64,000 bases of DNA from Mycoplasma parvum str. Indiana (GCF_000477415.1 NC_022575.1:372001-436000); one strand, 5' to 3'; positions 1 to 14,207 are shown, counted from the stretch's first letter. Program-made: numbers and translations. Notes: generated from the letters alone by a model not told the origin.

Positions 1-1411
1 TTAAATCTCTTGAAGCTTCTTCATAACTTTTTTTCTTAGAGAAAACAATAATTGGGAAAGGTAATTTCAATTTTGAAAGAGCTAAAATCTCTTCTTCTAA
101 TAAAGACTCTTCAAAAATAAAACAAGCTAATATATCAGAATCAGAAGATTTATTGCGTTCAGAATGTAAAGCATCACTTAATTTCAATAATCTAAAAGAT
201 TTTATTTCTTTAGTGCAATAATCTCTTAATTTATTGTAATTGCAATGCTTTTCCCCCGCTTGCACTATTCTAGACATAGTAGAAACTGCTATTAAAGGGA
301 ATAAACCTTGAGCAGTCTCTCCTGAAAGCATAGTGCTATCAGCACTTAATTCAGAAGCTCTAAAAACATCTGAAACTTCTGCTCTAGTAGGAACTACAAT
401 TCTTTCTAATGAATCTAACATTTGTGTGGCTACAATTACAGGCTTTCCTACCTTAGCGGCTTTAGAAAGTATTTTTTTAGTCCAATAAGGAACATCATAA
501 TAAGGGCTTTCTAGAGCAAGATCTCCTCTTGCTATCATAATACCATCAGACTGAGAAATAATTTCATCTATATTTTTCAAAGATTGAGAAGTTTCTATCT
601 TAGAAATAATTAAAGGTTCAATCTTACCCTTTTCTAAATTATCTCTCACTAATTTCCTTACAGCTAAAATATCTTCTTGTTTATTAACAAAAGATAAAGC
701 TATAAAAGCAAATCCATTTCTTAAAGAGAAAAGAATATCATCTTTATCCCTTTCACTAATAAAAGGCATTGAATACTCAGCATTAGGCAAATTAATTCTC
801 TTATTCCCTTTAACAATATGATCATTTTCCACTACTACTTCTACAATACCTTCTTCTTTATTAATTCCTTTTATTAATAGAGAAAGTTTTCCATCATCAA
901 CTAAAATCTTTTCACCAACAATGCAATCTATAGCCATATTATATTTACCTGTTGAATCAGTTACTGAAAAAGCTTTTTCATTTCCTTCACATTTATTAAG
1001 ACAATAAATTTTTAATTCTTGACCTCTAGTATACATTTGACCTTCTTTATTTGCCATGCTACAAACCCTAATTTCAGGCCCTTTAGTATCGCATAATTCA
1101 GAAATAGGAAAAACAAAATGGAATTTATAAGGGGATTCACCATTATTTTTATTAATTTGATTGAAATGAATAAAAAATTCTTTCTTAATATCTCTCAATA
1201 AGTTCAATCTAAACACTCTCTCTTCATTATTTGAATGAGAAAAATTAAATCTAACACAATTTAATCCATTAAAGAATAAATTATTAAATAAAGATAAAAC
1301 TTCATCAAAATCTTCTCTATTTTTATCTTTTGTTGAAGAAGGACTTAGTTTCAAAGTTACAGAAGGTCCAATAGTTGCAACTATTTTTGTGCACTTTAAT
1401 GGATATCTCAT
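1..1411 (-). CDS. pyk: Pyruvate kinase, C-terminus cut by window edge
   Basis: Glycolytic enzyme converting phosphoenolpyruvate and ADP to pyruvate and ATP. The N-terminus reads MRYPLKCTKIVATIGPS, the classic pyruvate kinase opening, followed by RFNFSHSN and CDTKGPEIR, the substrate and metal-binding region. About 470 codons are visible and the frame is still open at base 1. The last visible part, PIIVFSKKK, lies in the C-terminal allosteric domain, so probably fewer than 100 residues are missing. The ATG sits 1 nt after the pfkA stop, so the two glycolytic genes are almost certainly co-transcribed and translationally coupled. Identification is firm; the true end is unseen. Confidence 0.93.
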   Translation of the reverse strand, partial: MRYPLKCTKIVATIGPSVTLKLSPSSTKDKNREDFDEVLSLFNNLFFNGLNCVRFNFSHSNNEERVFRLNLLRDIKKEFFIHFNQINKNNGESPYKFHFVFPISELCDTKGPEIRVCSMANKEGQMYTRGQELKIYCLNKCEGNEKAFSVTDSTGKYNMAIDCIVGEKILVDDGKLSLLIKGINKEEGIVEVVVENDHIVKGNKRINLPNAEYSMPFISERDKDDILFSLRNGFAFIALSFVNKQEDILAVRKLVRDNLEKGKIEPLIISKIETSQSLKNIDEIISQSDGIMIARGDLALESPYYDVPYWTKKILSKAAKVGKPVIVATQMLDSLERIVVPTRAEVSDVFRASELSADSTMLSGETAQGLFPLIAVSTMSRIVQAGEKHCNYNKLRDYCTKEIKSFRLLKLSDALHSERNKSSDSDILACFIFEESLLEEEILALSKLKLPFPIIVFSKKKSYEEASRDL

Positions 1412-1412
1412 T

Positions 1413-2402
1413 CTAGCTAAAAGATAAACTATTTTTTTCCTCAATTAAAGTCATTCTATCTCCCTTAGAATTACTACTTAATTCTGAAATGGGAGTTCTA
1501 TAGAAATTAAAACCATCAAAGCCAATAGCTATATCAAATTCTTTTTTGTCAAAAGAAATAAAAGCTTCTTTTCCAAATTGAGAAGAAACAAATAATTCTC
1601 AAGAAGTTGGAATAGCCCCTCTTTGTACATGTCCTAAAACACATCCTCGAATGGTAAAACTCAACTCTTTCTCAAGATTTTTAGTTAGTTCTTCCATAGA
1701 AGGTAAAACTTCTTTACCAAGAATTTTTTCAGAAATTACAATAACTATCCCCTTTCTACCTTTTTCCTCTCTCAAAAATTTAATTTTTTGTTTCAATTCT
1801 TGAAAATTAGGAACATTTTTAGAGGTAATTACATAATCTACTAAAGGAGAAGCTGTAGAAGCTAAAACAGCTAAATCAGAACAATCTCTTCCCATTACCT
1901 CAACAAAAGTTAATTGGGAATGAGATTCAGCTGTATATCAAATTTTTTTAATTGCTTGAAAAATTTCTTCTAGTGATGAGAAAAAACCTATAGTGTAATG
2001 AGTAGAAGTTACATCATTATCAATTGTTGCTGGAAGTAAAATTACAGGCATTCCCAATTGTGAAATTAACTTCCCTCCTTCATAAGAACCATTACCCCCC
2101 AAAATCACTAAAGCTTCAATATTTTTTTCCTTTAAATATCTAACTCCCTTTTCTCTAGCTTCACCCGAAGCTCTAAATTCTGAAGATCTACTAGAACCTA
2201 TAAAAGTTCCAGGAGAATAAACTTCTTTTTTCAACTGATCTAAATTAATTTCTTTATATCTTCCTTCAATAAAACCTTGATAACCATCCTCTATATAAAA
2301 CACTTCATATCCCTTTTTATTAATTAATGAACTAAAACTATATATTGTGCTATTCATCCCAGGGGAATCTCCCCCTGAACTTAAAATAGCTACTCTCCTC
2401 AA
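1413..2402 (-). CDS. pfkA: 6-phosphofructokinase
   Basis: ATP-dependent phosphorylation of fructose-6-phosphate. About 329 residues, normal for bacterial PfkA, with Trp encoded by TGA at 1935 and 1596. Motifs: GGDSPGMN near residue 10 (ATP site), GSSRSSEFR (substrate/effector site), TIDND near 127 (catalytic Asp) and GHVQRGAIPTS. One unusual residue: the conserved GGDGS loop reads GGNGS, so the Asp that normally helps hold Mg-ATP (D103 in E. coli) is Asn. The start is TTG; an in-frame stop lies only two codons upstream, so no ATG alternative exists. It is followed directly by pyk. Confidence 0.93.
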
Positions 2403-2493
2403 AAATTAACTAAACGAGCTTCCCTTTATATTAAAAAAATTTAAATAAAAAGTCTGATACTTTGTATACTAAAACTTAAAAAATTATTTAATA

Positions 2494-4287
<1,794 letters not shown>

Positions 4288-4322
4288 TAGCTCCCTAGTT
4301 CTTCTTTAATATATACAACTAA

Positions 4323-4949
4323 TTAAGATTTAAGCATTTTTTGTTTAACTACTCTGCCGCTATTATCCCCTAATTGAATTTTAGTTTCAAAGCCATTAAT
4401 AATTCTAGTTGTAATTGTTTGTTCTAAAATGCTTTTTCTAACCATTTCAATTCTATCAGGATCATTTAAATACTCTGAATAACTTTGTCCAGTTTTACTT
4501 AAAAAATCTTTTAAAACATCTCTAGCCACATCTAAAGAAACTTCTAAACCTCATTCCTTAGCCAAATCTTCATAAATTAATTCTTTAAGAATCATTACTT
4601 TAACATTACTCCTTATTTCATCAGCACTAAAACCTTGAAATTGTTCTAAAAATTTCTTTTCTTTTTCCTTTACTTCTTCTTCATCAAATTCAATTGAATA
4701 TGCAGAAGCAACTTCATCCATCACGCAATTAAAAATATTATCTTTCAAAATAACTTCTTTTTTCTTTTCTTCTAACTCCTTTTTAGTAATTCCCGGATTA
4801 GCAGCTTTCAATGCTTGTTCAAAATTTTCAACCAAATGAGGGAGGGTTTTAATTTCATTAACCACTACTAAACTTCCCCAATTAATTGCTCTATTTCTCT
4901 TAACTTTTGATTTAAATGACGGTTTACTAACTAACTTTTCTTGCACCAA
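4323..4949 (-). CDS. Trigger-factor C-terminal-domain-like chaperone
   Basis: About 208 residues, highly charged and helical, with one TGA-encoded Trp (4551). The stretch KELIYEDLAKEWGLEVS followed by a second helical unit ending in RIEMVRKSILEQT resembles the C-terminal arm of trigger factor, where a VLEEIAKEEGIEVT-like segment precedes the last helices. The ribosome-binding domain (GFRxGKxP) and the FKBP-type PPIase domain are not seen, and at 208 residues there is no room for all three domains. The start is TTG (or the GTG next to it). It could be a reduced trigger factor or another SurA-like helical chaperone. It sits between enolase and genes for a coiled-coil protein, an RNase R-like protein and DnaK. 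Confidence 0.5.
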
Positions 4950-4972
4950 AAAGCTTCGAATGGCTATTTCAT

Positions 4973-6850
4973 TTAACTATTTAAAATTTTACTAATCAAT
5001 TCAGAACATTCTAAATGCACATTCTTCAAATCTTCTAAACTTTTGTTCAATTTTTCTTCTACTTTTGAATAATCAATTTTTGGTATCGTATTAAGTTTTA
5101 AAAGAGAGTCTAATTCAACTTCATCTCTTTGTAAGCATATATTTCTAAAGAAATTTGAATAACTATCTAAAAGGTGGGCACATTTTTCATGTAATTTTCC
5201 TTCAGGAGAAAAATGTTTAACAGTAGAGCCTATTTTTCTTAAATATTCAGCATTTAATTTCAAAATTAAATATTCATTCATTCAACCTTCTTCGCCATCT
5301 TTTCAGCTACTAATATAAGGAGCATATTCATAATACAATCTCACCAAATATTTTCTTGATTCTGAATTAAATTCAGCATTAAATTTAGCTCAAAAATATT
5401 GATTTTCTCTCAATAAATCATCGCAAAGAGTATTACATTCATCCTTTAATTGATGTACCAACTTTTCAGTATCGCTTACTATAGTTTTCTCAAAATTCTC
5501 CAATATTTTCTTTTTTTGTTTCATTTTTTCTTCAATTTTCTCTTTTTCTTCATTAAATCTATCGATAAAAGCCTTAATAGCTTTATTTTGAAGATTCTTT
5601 AAAGCGCTATATTGATTTTTCACAAAATTCAAATTGAAACAATATTTATTTTCTATTCTCTCGATCTCTGAATCTAAAGAACTAATTAAAGGAATCAAAA
5701 TAGAAGAATATTTTTCCTTCAATTTTTTTATCTCTTGATCTATTTTTTCTTTCTCTAATTGAAGAATTACTTCTAAATCATATGATTCAAATTTAATTGG
5801 TTTTAATTCTAAAAAGGTTTTAGCTTCATGTAATTTTTTAAAGAGAATATTCATTAAATTAACATAACTTTCTTTAATATAAGCAATCATCTTGTCAATT
5901 TCTCCAGTAAAAAAAGTTTGATATCTAATACTTATTTCTTTATAGTGATTAATAATAGAGGTAATTTCTTTTAGACTTAAAAGATATTGCCTCTTAAATT
6001 CTTTGCAATTATTAGATAATAAAACTAAATCATTAGTAATAGTATTTCCGGCTGGTAATTTCAAAAATTGAGCTTCATACATCCTAGATTCCAACTTCTT
6101 TTGAATAAATAATCTGAAATCTAATAATTTACCAGAAGGTAAAGAAAAATTACTCATAATATCGTGATATTCCTTAACAATGGATTCTCTATATTTTTCT
6201 AAATCTTTAAATGTTTCTTTTTTAAGTCCATCAATAATAGTATGTAAATCTACATATTTTTCTGATAAGTAATATATAGCTTTTCTATTTTCTGCCCCTA
6301 TAATGGTATTTCTCAATTCATAATTAACATCTAACAATCTAAGTCAACATTCAAAAGCTTCTTCTTCTATTTTTTTAAGCGCCGCAATATTTAACTTACT
6401 TACAGAAGCCGAAATATTGATTTTTCCATTTTTTCTTTGGTCATAATAATATAACAGTTGCTTAAAAAAATTAATTTGTTCCTCTCCTTCTCTGAAATTA
6501 ACTAAATCCTTATTGTTAATATAGCTAATATATTTCTTTAATTCAACTGGATCTAAAGCTTCTGAACTTTTCATAAAGTCATTGATTAGGGAGATGTTCT
6601 CCCTATATCTTTCTATTAATTTATTAGAAATTTCAATTATTTTGAAAGCTATAAAAGATTTAGTTTCAGATCTAAAAAAATAATAGGAGAACAATTGATA
6701 AAGAGCAAATATTCTTTTACCTTGTCTGGGTTTTTCGCAGTATAAAGATAATTGATTAGCAATTTTTGCTTTAGCTATATCAAGCTCTGTAGGATTTGAG
6801 TTAGGATTTTTAAATAAAAGTTCAGTTTTCATACTTGCTGATTGAGCCAC
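4973..6850 (-). CDS. Large coiled-coil protein, unknown function
   Basis: A single frame of about 625 residues when TGA is read as Trp (6344, 5390, 5282). I do not recognise a family. It is Lys/Glu/Leu-rich with long heptad-like stretches, strongest between about residues 320 and 450 (for example EEKEKIEEKMKQKKK), and has no signal peptide or clear membrane segment, so it is probably cytoplasmic or cytoskeletal. The start is GTG two bases after the upstream stop, which indicates an operon with the RNase R-like gene; the internal ATG six codons later is an alternative. It could be a cytoskeletal or SMC-like mollicute protein. Confidence 0.7.
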
Positions 6851-6852
6851 TT

Positions 6853-7374
6853 TTAAATTACCACCTCTGAAGATTTCAAAATTTCGACAATTGAAGCATC
6901 TATTAATGAAAATTTAGATGCATTTCTTTTTCTGGGAATTATTTCCAACTCTACAAATTTCACAAAATCTCCTTTTTTGGCTCCATTTAAATTTTTTTTA
7001 TGTACAAAATGAGAAGATTTTTTATACTTTTCACCTTCTTTTTTTATAGTAATGAAGCCATTTCCACTTTTCTCTTCAATATCCAAAAATCCTTCTCCAA
7101 ATCTATCACTTTTTTTGTAATCTAAATAATCTATAAATCATTTACCATACTGATTTTCACCTATTAAATATTTTTTCTTTAAAGAAGTTAGTATATTAAA
7201 AAAAATTTCCTCAGAAACGAATTCTGTAGGATGATTTGCTCTTATAAATCTAAAAAACTTAGATTTTAAAACATTAAAAGGTACTGGTCTAGTATCTACA
7301 GTTAATATCTTCAATATTATAGAAGCTATTTCATCTTCTTTTAAATTAGATTTATTTTCTTTTTGCAACTCCAA
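6853..7374 (-). CDS. RNase R N-terminal-domain-like protein without nuclease domain
   Basis: About 173 residues with one TGA-Trp (7138). The first half is a small helical, winged-helix-like region. The second half resembles the first cold-shock/OB domain of RNase R: GEGFLDIEEKSGNGFI, then HFVHKKNLNGAKKGDFVKF, matching the family pattern G-x-G-F-V...I-F-(I/V)...LNGA-x-x-GD-x-V. The gene stops there. The RNB catalytic domain is absent and the next gene is unrelated, so if this is a former rnr it has lost catalysis. It may act as a small RNA-binding protein. The start is TTG. Confidence 0.5.
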
Positions 7375-7430
7375 AAAAAAAATTAATTAATGACTATAGG
7401 CCTACCAATTTAAATTTAAAAAAACCTAGG

Positions 7431-7462
7431 AGAGAACGCCCCCCCCGTAGGGGTATTTACAA
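7431..7462 (-). terminator. Terminator-like GC-rich element with C8 tract
   Basis: In the 110-nt gap after the dnaK stop. Read on the minus strand, CCCCTAC, eight Gs and CCTAGG are followed by a T7 run, consistent with a rho-independent terminator, though the best fold is ambiguous. It contains one of the window's eleven exactly-eight C/G tracts (7439-7446), the only one outside a secreted-protein gene. Confidence 0.45.
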
Positions 7463-7484
7463 ATTTACCTTATGAATAATACAA

Positions 7485-9341
<1,857 letters not shown>

Positions 9342-9367
9342 TTAGCATATTTTTTTTTGACTGCTAA
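9342..9367. promoter_or_regulatory. CIRCE-like HrcA operator upstream of dnaK
   Basis: The inverted repeat TTAGCATAT, 8-nt T spacer, GACTGCTAA closely matches CIRCE (TTAGCACTC-N9-GAGTGCTAA): 7/9 and 8/9 matches in the arms and a spacer one base shorter. It lies just upstream of the dnaK ATG, the expected site for HrcA heat-shock repression. No hrcA gene is in the window. Confidence 0.7.
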
Positions 9368-9557
9368 AAATATTTAAAAATTAATTTATTTTTCCGGAGT
9401 AGGAGTAATAAATTTTTCTCATGCGTTTAACATAAAAATATATATATAGGAAAAATTTATACCCGCGTGAGATTAAAAAAATTTTCTATTTATTAAATTA
9501 AGTAAAAGTTTTAAATAAAACTATTGAATTAATTCAGAGGCTAGTAAAACGAGAAAT

Positions 9558-11009
9558 ATGCAAATAAATCTAACAAAAATAATGATCGGTGGAGCAGCCG
9601 CCACTTTATCTTGTTCTGGGGGAGTTTGTGCTTTAACTCTTATCCCTTCAATATCACCTTTTAAACAAAAACTTATAAGAGAAGATAGCCCCCCCCGTCA
9701 ACAACATCTAAGTAGTTTTGAACAATATCATTGAAAATCGCGTCAACAAGATGGCTATAGATTTAAAAAAGAAAAACTTTATGGAAGTACATCACATAAA
9801 AAAGAACTTCATCTTTATACAAAAACAAGTTATAGTGAAGAACTAAAGAAAATATATGAAGCTGATGAAAAGAAAAAAGAATTCCATATGCCGCATGGAT
9901 TTAAAGACAGAGAATGAAACAATCAAAAAAGTATAGAAATAGAACAAAAAATAAGAGACTATACAGTAGGATTAAATCACAAATGTGGTTCAGGAACTGG
10001 TTGAATATTAGATTATGAATGACCAGAAAATGGAAAATATCCAACCAAATGGTTTATTGCAACTAATGCTCATGTATTTGAAAGATTTGATTTTTCAAGC
10101 AGCACTTATAAACAAGCTCATCCAAGAAGTTGTACAGGAAGATGAAATACTGGCTCTTTCTTTCAATTAGGAGTATGAAAAGAAGTATTAAGCACTAATA
10201 ATAGAAAAACAATAAATAGAGTTGGTGTTAAATCAACAAAATTATTCTATGCAGCTAGAAATCATTTAGAAGACGCATTGAACAATGTTAAAGGCAATTA
10301 CTTTCATGACTTTATAGTCTTGGAAGTAGAGTTTCATGATCAACATGATGCTAGAGAAGCCACTGATAATTTCCATGAAAAATATGGAGTTAAAAAAGAA
10401 AAACCTATAAATTTCTTCCATGAAGGAATTACCAAAAATGAGGAAAATTTCTTTAAAGAAGAAACTTACACCACTCCTTATTATGTTGGTGGATTTCCAA
10501 TAGATGAAGAAACTCAAATGACTTTCAATCATAATCTAGATAAATATAAAGGACTACCAGCTTCTACATTAAGTCAAGAAACACATAATTATGCTCCAAA
10601 AAGATTAAATCATGGAAAGAATGCTTTTAGAGGATTAGGTGATCATTCTTCCTTTGAATTGCAATGAGGAACAGGTAGTGCAGATAAACAAAATTTAACT
10701 GGTTTCATTTATTGAATAAATCAAATGGATATTGGAGCGGGAGGTTCTGGCTCTATGGTGGTAGATGAAAATGGAAATTTATTAGGACTTTATTCATATG
10801 GAACTGGTAAGGAACGAGAACAAGGAGGGGTTCAACCCATAAGGTCTTACAGTTTAGAAATGTCTGAGAATGAAAAATCTCCTAAATTTGATCTAATTAG
10901 AGGTACTCAAGGTCAAAAAAGTTCTTATAAAAGTCAATTAGATGAATATTACAAAGATAAACAAACATTTTTAAAAAATAATTTCAGTGAATTTAATGCA
11001 TCTTTTTAG
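9558..11009 (+). CDS. DUF31-type (MIP-like) secreted serine protease
   Basis: About 483 residues. The N-terminus MQINLTKIMIGGAAATLSC then a hydrophobic segment looks like a signal or anchor. A trypsin-like core follows: GSGTGWILDY, ATNAHVF (catalytic His), HDFIVLEVE (likely Asp) and GAGGSGSMVVD followed by GNLLGLYS (catalytic Ser). This is the arrangement of the mycoplasma DUF31 peptidases, which include the immunoglobulin protease MIP. Four or more TGA codons encode Trp. A C8 tract (9689-9696) just after the signal encodes Ser-Pro-Pro-Arg and is in frame, so slippage there would switch the gene off. No MIB-like partner is seen nearby. The natural substrate is unknown. Confidence 0.8.
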
Positions 11010-11063
11010 ATAAAAAACTAAGAGTTTTTTCACAATAAATAACTAAATTTCTTAGGATATTTT

Positions 11064-11089
11064 CTATCCTCTTTTAGGATAGTTTTTTT
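11064..11089 (+). terminator. Rho-independent terminator after the protease
   Basis: Perfect 7-bp stem CTATCCT / AGGATAG with a 5-nt loop, followed by seven Ts, 54 nt after the protease stop. Confidence 0.85.
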
Positions 11090-11142
11090 AAAAAATTACT
11101 TCCCAAAATAATAATAAAATTTGAGATTTATAGGGAATAATA

Positions 11143-13188
11143 ATGATTAAAAGGTATGAAATATCTGAATTGGAAAATATTTTTTCGGAAAATTCCAAAT
11201 ATAAAAGATGGTCAATTTTAGAAAAAGAAATTCTTTATTCTTTGGCTAATGAATTATCTATTTCAGAAAAAGAACTTTTAAAAATAGAAAAAGAATGGCC
11301 AGAAATACAAAGTTATGAAGTTATTGCTGAAGAGATAAAAACTCAACATGATTTTGTAGCTTTCTTACGACTACTAGAAAGAAAACTCAACAATCAATGA
11401 GCTTCTAAATTTATTCATTATGGAATTACCAGCTCAGACATTATTGATAGTGCTAATTCATTAGCTTTAAGGGAGGCTAATAAATTATTAATTAAAGAAA
11501 TAGAGTCTCTCCAGGAGACTCTATATAAATTAGCTAATGAATATAGAGATATTCTACAAATAGGAAGGACACACGGGAGGCATGCTGAACCTACCTCTTT
11601 TGGATACAAATTTGCAATTATTTATCAAGAGTTAGAAAATTCCATAGAAGCTTTTTATTTATCTAGAAGAAATATAGAAGTAATAAGTATTAAAGGATCA
11701 GTTGGAACTTTTGCTCATATTGGCCCTGAAATACAAGAAGAATTAGCTAATAGATTTGGATTATTTACTATTTCAGGCTCCACTCAAGCTCTGCCTAGAA
11801 ATAGATATTCTTCTTATATTTTTGCTCTATATCAAATAGCTTCTATTATTAATGGACTAGCCCTTAATCTTAGGACTCTCATGAGGGAGGAGATATCTGA
11901 AATATATATTCTAAAAGAAGAAAAAAATGTAGGCTCTTCTTCTATGCCTCATAAACTTAATCCAGTTGAATTAGAAAACATTACTGGTTTAACTAAATGA
12001 TTAGAGAGTCTATGAACCCTCTCTAAAGAAAATAATTATTTATGAGAAGAAAGGGATATTAGTCATTCTTCTAATGAAAGAATGAGTTTAATGGACGCTC
12101 CTACTTTGGCTTTCAACATTGTAACTAAAATGAATAAATTACTGAAAAGAATCAAAATAAATGAAGAAGGAATTACTAAAAACCTTCAATTAAATAAAGG
12201 TCTAATTTGCTCACAAAGTATTCTTTTGTCTTTATTGAAATCTTCTTCAATTAAATCTAGAGAAGAAGTTCATTCTCTCCTTACCTCTTTATCTCAAGAA
12301 GTGATGGCAAATAAATTTCCTTCCCTTTTAGAGGCAATTAAATCTTCTCCTATTAAAAAGCTTCTTTCTAAAGAAGAATTAGAAAAATGTTTTAACTTAG
12401 AGAGACATTTGAATCACTTACCTAAAATTTATGCCCAAATATTTGGACAAAGAAATCAAACTTCTACTTTTTCTAGGCAATTATATAGTAAATATGAAAT
12501 AGACAATATTATTTACTATTTAGCTCAAAGACTTAATTCATACTATATGAAAAATATAGAGGAAGCTCCTTCTCCTATATTAATTATTTCTCTAATAGAG
12601 GGAGCTTCTGTGCTTGCTGGGAAAATTTTATCTCTTTTAAATTTTCCCTTTGTTTTTTCTTCCCTATATCATTCAATGAGAAATTACACTAAAAGTTTCG
12701 AAATGGAAAAACTTCAAAACTTTAGTGAATTTATAAATACAGAATTAAATAAAAAACATGATTTCAAAAAAATTAGAAAACTTATTGAAAAAAGTCCTAG
12801 AATCTTAATTCTTGAGGGGGTGGTTGAAAGTAAAACAACTCTCAACTATCTGTACGAAACTTTATCTAAATTGCCTGAAGTTCAAGAAATAAAAACTGCA
12901 ACTCTTTTCAAAAAAATACTTAAAGAAAATAAAGAAAAAGAAAGTTTTCAAGAAGAATACTATAAAAAATCTTTATTTCCTAAAAATTTTAAAGGAAAAA
13001 AAGAAGGAGAACGGCAGAGAGCAATAAATTGAAAAGTAAATTCTTCAAATTCAAAAGAGAAAAAGAATGAAAAAATAGTTAATTGAGTTGGGGAAATTAT
13101 TGAAGTAAATAAAGGCGAATGAATTATTGGAGCTGGGATGGACTTAGAAGAAAATTACAGAGGAATAGGTGGTGTTTGAGTAAAATAG
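11143..13188 (+). CDS. purB: Adenylosuccinate lyase fused to an HPRT-like domain
   Basis: One frame of about 681 residues. Residues 1-430 are adenylosuccinate lyase (adenylosuccinate to AMP and fumarate): TSSDIIDSANSLAL, GRTHGRHAEPTSFG, GSVGTFAHIG and the signature SSSMPHKLNPVELE. The rest follows a hypoxanthine phosphoribosyltransferase in order: LYSKYEIDNIIYYLAQ, ILIISLIEGASVLAGKIL, a PRPP-loop equivalent ILILEGVVESKTTL, TATLFKK, and WIIGAGMDLEENYRG near the end. The loop departs from the usual (V/I)EDIIDTG-x-TL, and a Lys-rich insert of about 70 residues precedes the last strand. So the second activity may be weak or lost. Linking IMP formation to the purB step would suit purine salvage. 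ATG start. Confidence 0.88.
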
Positions 13189-13297
13189 AGCTCCTTTAAC
13201 TTTTTCAAATACTTATCAAATAACTTAAAATTAAATTTTTCATCTTCACTAGAATTTACTAGTGTTTTCAAAAAAATTTAAGTAGAATAAGGAAAAA

Positions 13298-13687
13298 ATG
13301 AGTAATTGATGAGATCAATTATTTGTTTTGAATTTTTTTCGTTTAGATAGTTGGATCATGATTTTTTTGTTAAGCGCATCAAGTTTGTGTATTTGATTGG
13401 CTCTAATGTTAATATGAAAAGACTATAAAAAAATGTCTTATAGAGAATTTGGTAATTATTTAATTAAAGGAAGTTATTTTATTACAGGATATTCTTATTT
13501 TTTACAAAATATTAAAAAAATTCCATTAAGTCTAAACTTATTTATTTCTCAAATGCCTATCTGGAAGAAGTGAAAATCTATTGATAAATCAACTCCCCTT
13601 AAATCTACAAGTGAAATAAATTTATTCAACAAAAATAAAAAAACTAAAAAGAGAGCAGAACAAATATCAAACATCTTTAAAAAATAA
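13298..13687 (+). CDS. Small membrane protein, unknown function
   Basis: About 129 residues with TGA-encoded Trp, including a WW pair at residues 4-5. ATG preceded by an AAGGA ribosome site. One clear membrane helix at about residues 20-45 (WIMIFLLSASSLCIWLALML), then a basic tail ending KKTKKRAEQ. The length and the consistent reading of TGA as Trp argue that it is real. No family recognised. It starts a run of three small membrane genes ahead of array A. Confidence 0.65.
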
Positions 13688-13790
13688 AAGAATTAAAGAA
13701 TTTTTTTTAAAATTTGGCTTTTTAAATTTAGTATTCAAGTTTTAGAAAATTAATGTTTCTAAAAAATGAGAAAAATAAATAAAAACTTTA

Positions 13791-14012
13791 ATGTATTGAT
13801 TTTTTAGAATTTTTGGATATTCACCTGAAAGTTGAGCTGATTGACAAGTTATTTTCATGATTACTTTATGCATTATTCTATATGTGTGATTTGTAATTGA
13901 AGTTGTGAGAAGCAAAAAAGGATTTGGTTATCGAGAATTTGCTAGATGAGCAATTTCATTTGTTAAAAAAGAGCAAAAAATAGCACCTAATAAAAATGGA
14001 AAAAATAATTAA
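13791..14012 (+). CDS. Small membrane protein, unknown function
   Basis: About 73 residues with Trp from TGA at several sites (MYWFFRIFGYSPESWADW at the start). One membrane helix, QVIFMITLCIILYVWFVIEV, then a basic C-terminus. The general plan (short N-terminus, one helix, basic tail) and the GYREFARWA versus SYREFGNYL motif are shared with the gene at 13298, so the two are probably related. No known family. Confidence 0.6.
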
Positions 14013-14018
14013 TAAAAA

Positions 14019-14198
14019 ATGAAATTAAGCTTAATGGGGCAATTTCTAGCAGGATTTATAATTCCAGTAACTGCGGGAACTATTGTAATTCTCCCCAAAT
14101 CATCTCATTATGAAAATAATGAAATAAATTTGAAGGATGCAAAAAGAAATGGAAAAGGTTATGGCGATAAAAGAGTACTCGGTAAATTACAGAAATAA
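14019..14198 (+). CDS. Small secreted/anchored protein; 3' end copied into array A
   Basis: 59 residues: MKLSLMGQFLAGFIIPVTAG, a signal or anchor, then a hydrophilic tail ending GKGYGDKRVLGKLQK. The N-terminal pattern (hydrophobic run with Gly and IPVTAG) resembles other secreted families in this window. Its 3' end (GAAAAGG...AGAGTACT...AAATAATTAATA) recurs as non-coding remnants before A2 and A4, so it was part of the array A duplication unit. ATG start; function unknown. Confidence 0.6.
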   Translation: MKLSLMGQFLAGFIIPVTAGTIVILPKSSHYENNEINLKDAKRNGKGYGDKRVLGKLQK

Positions 14199-14207
14199 TT
14201 AATAAAA

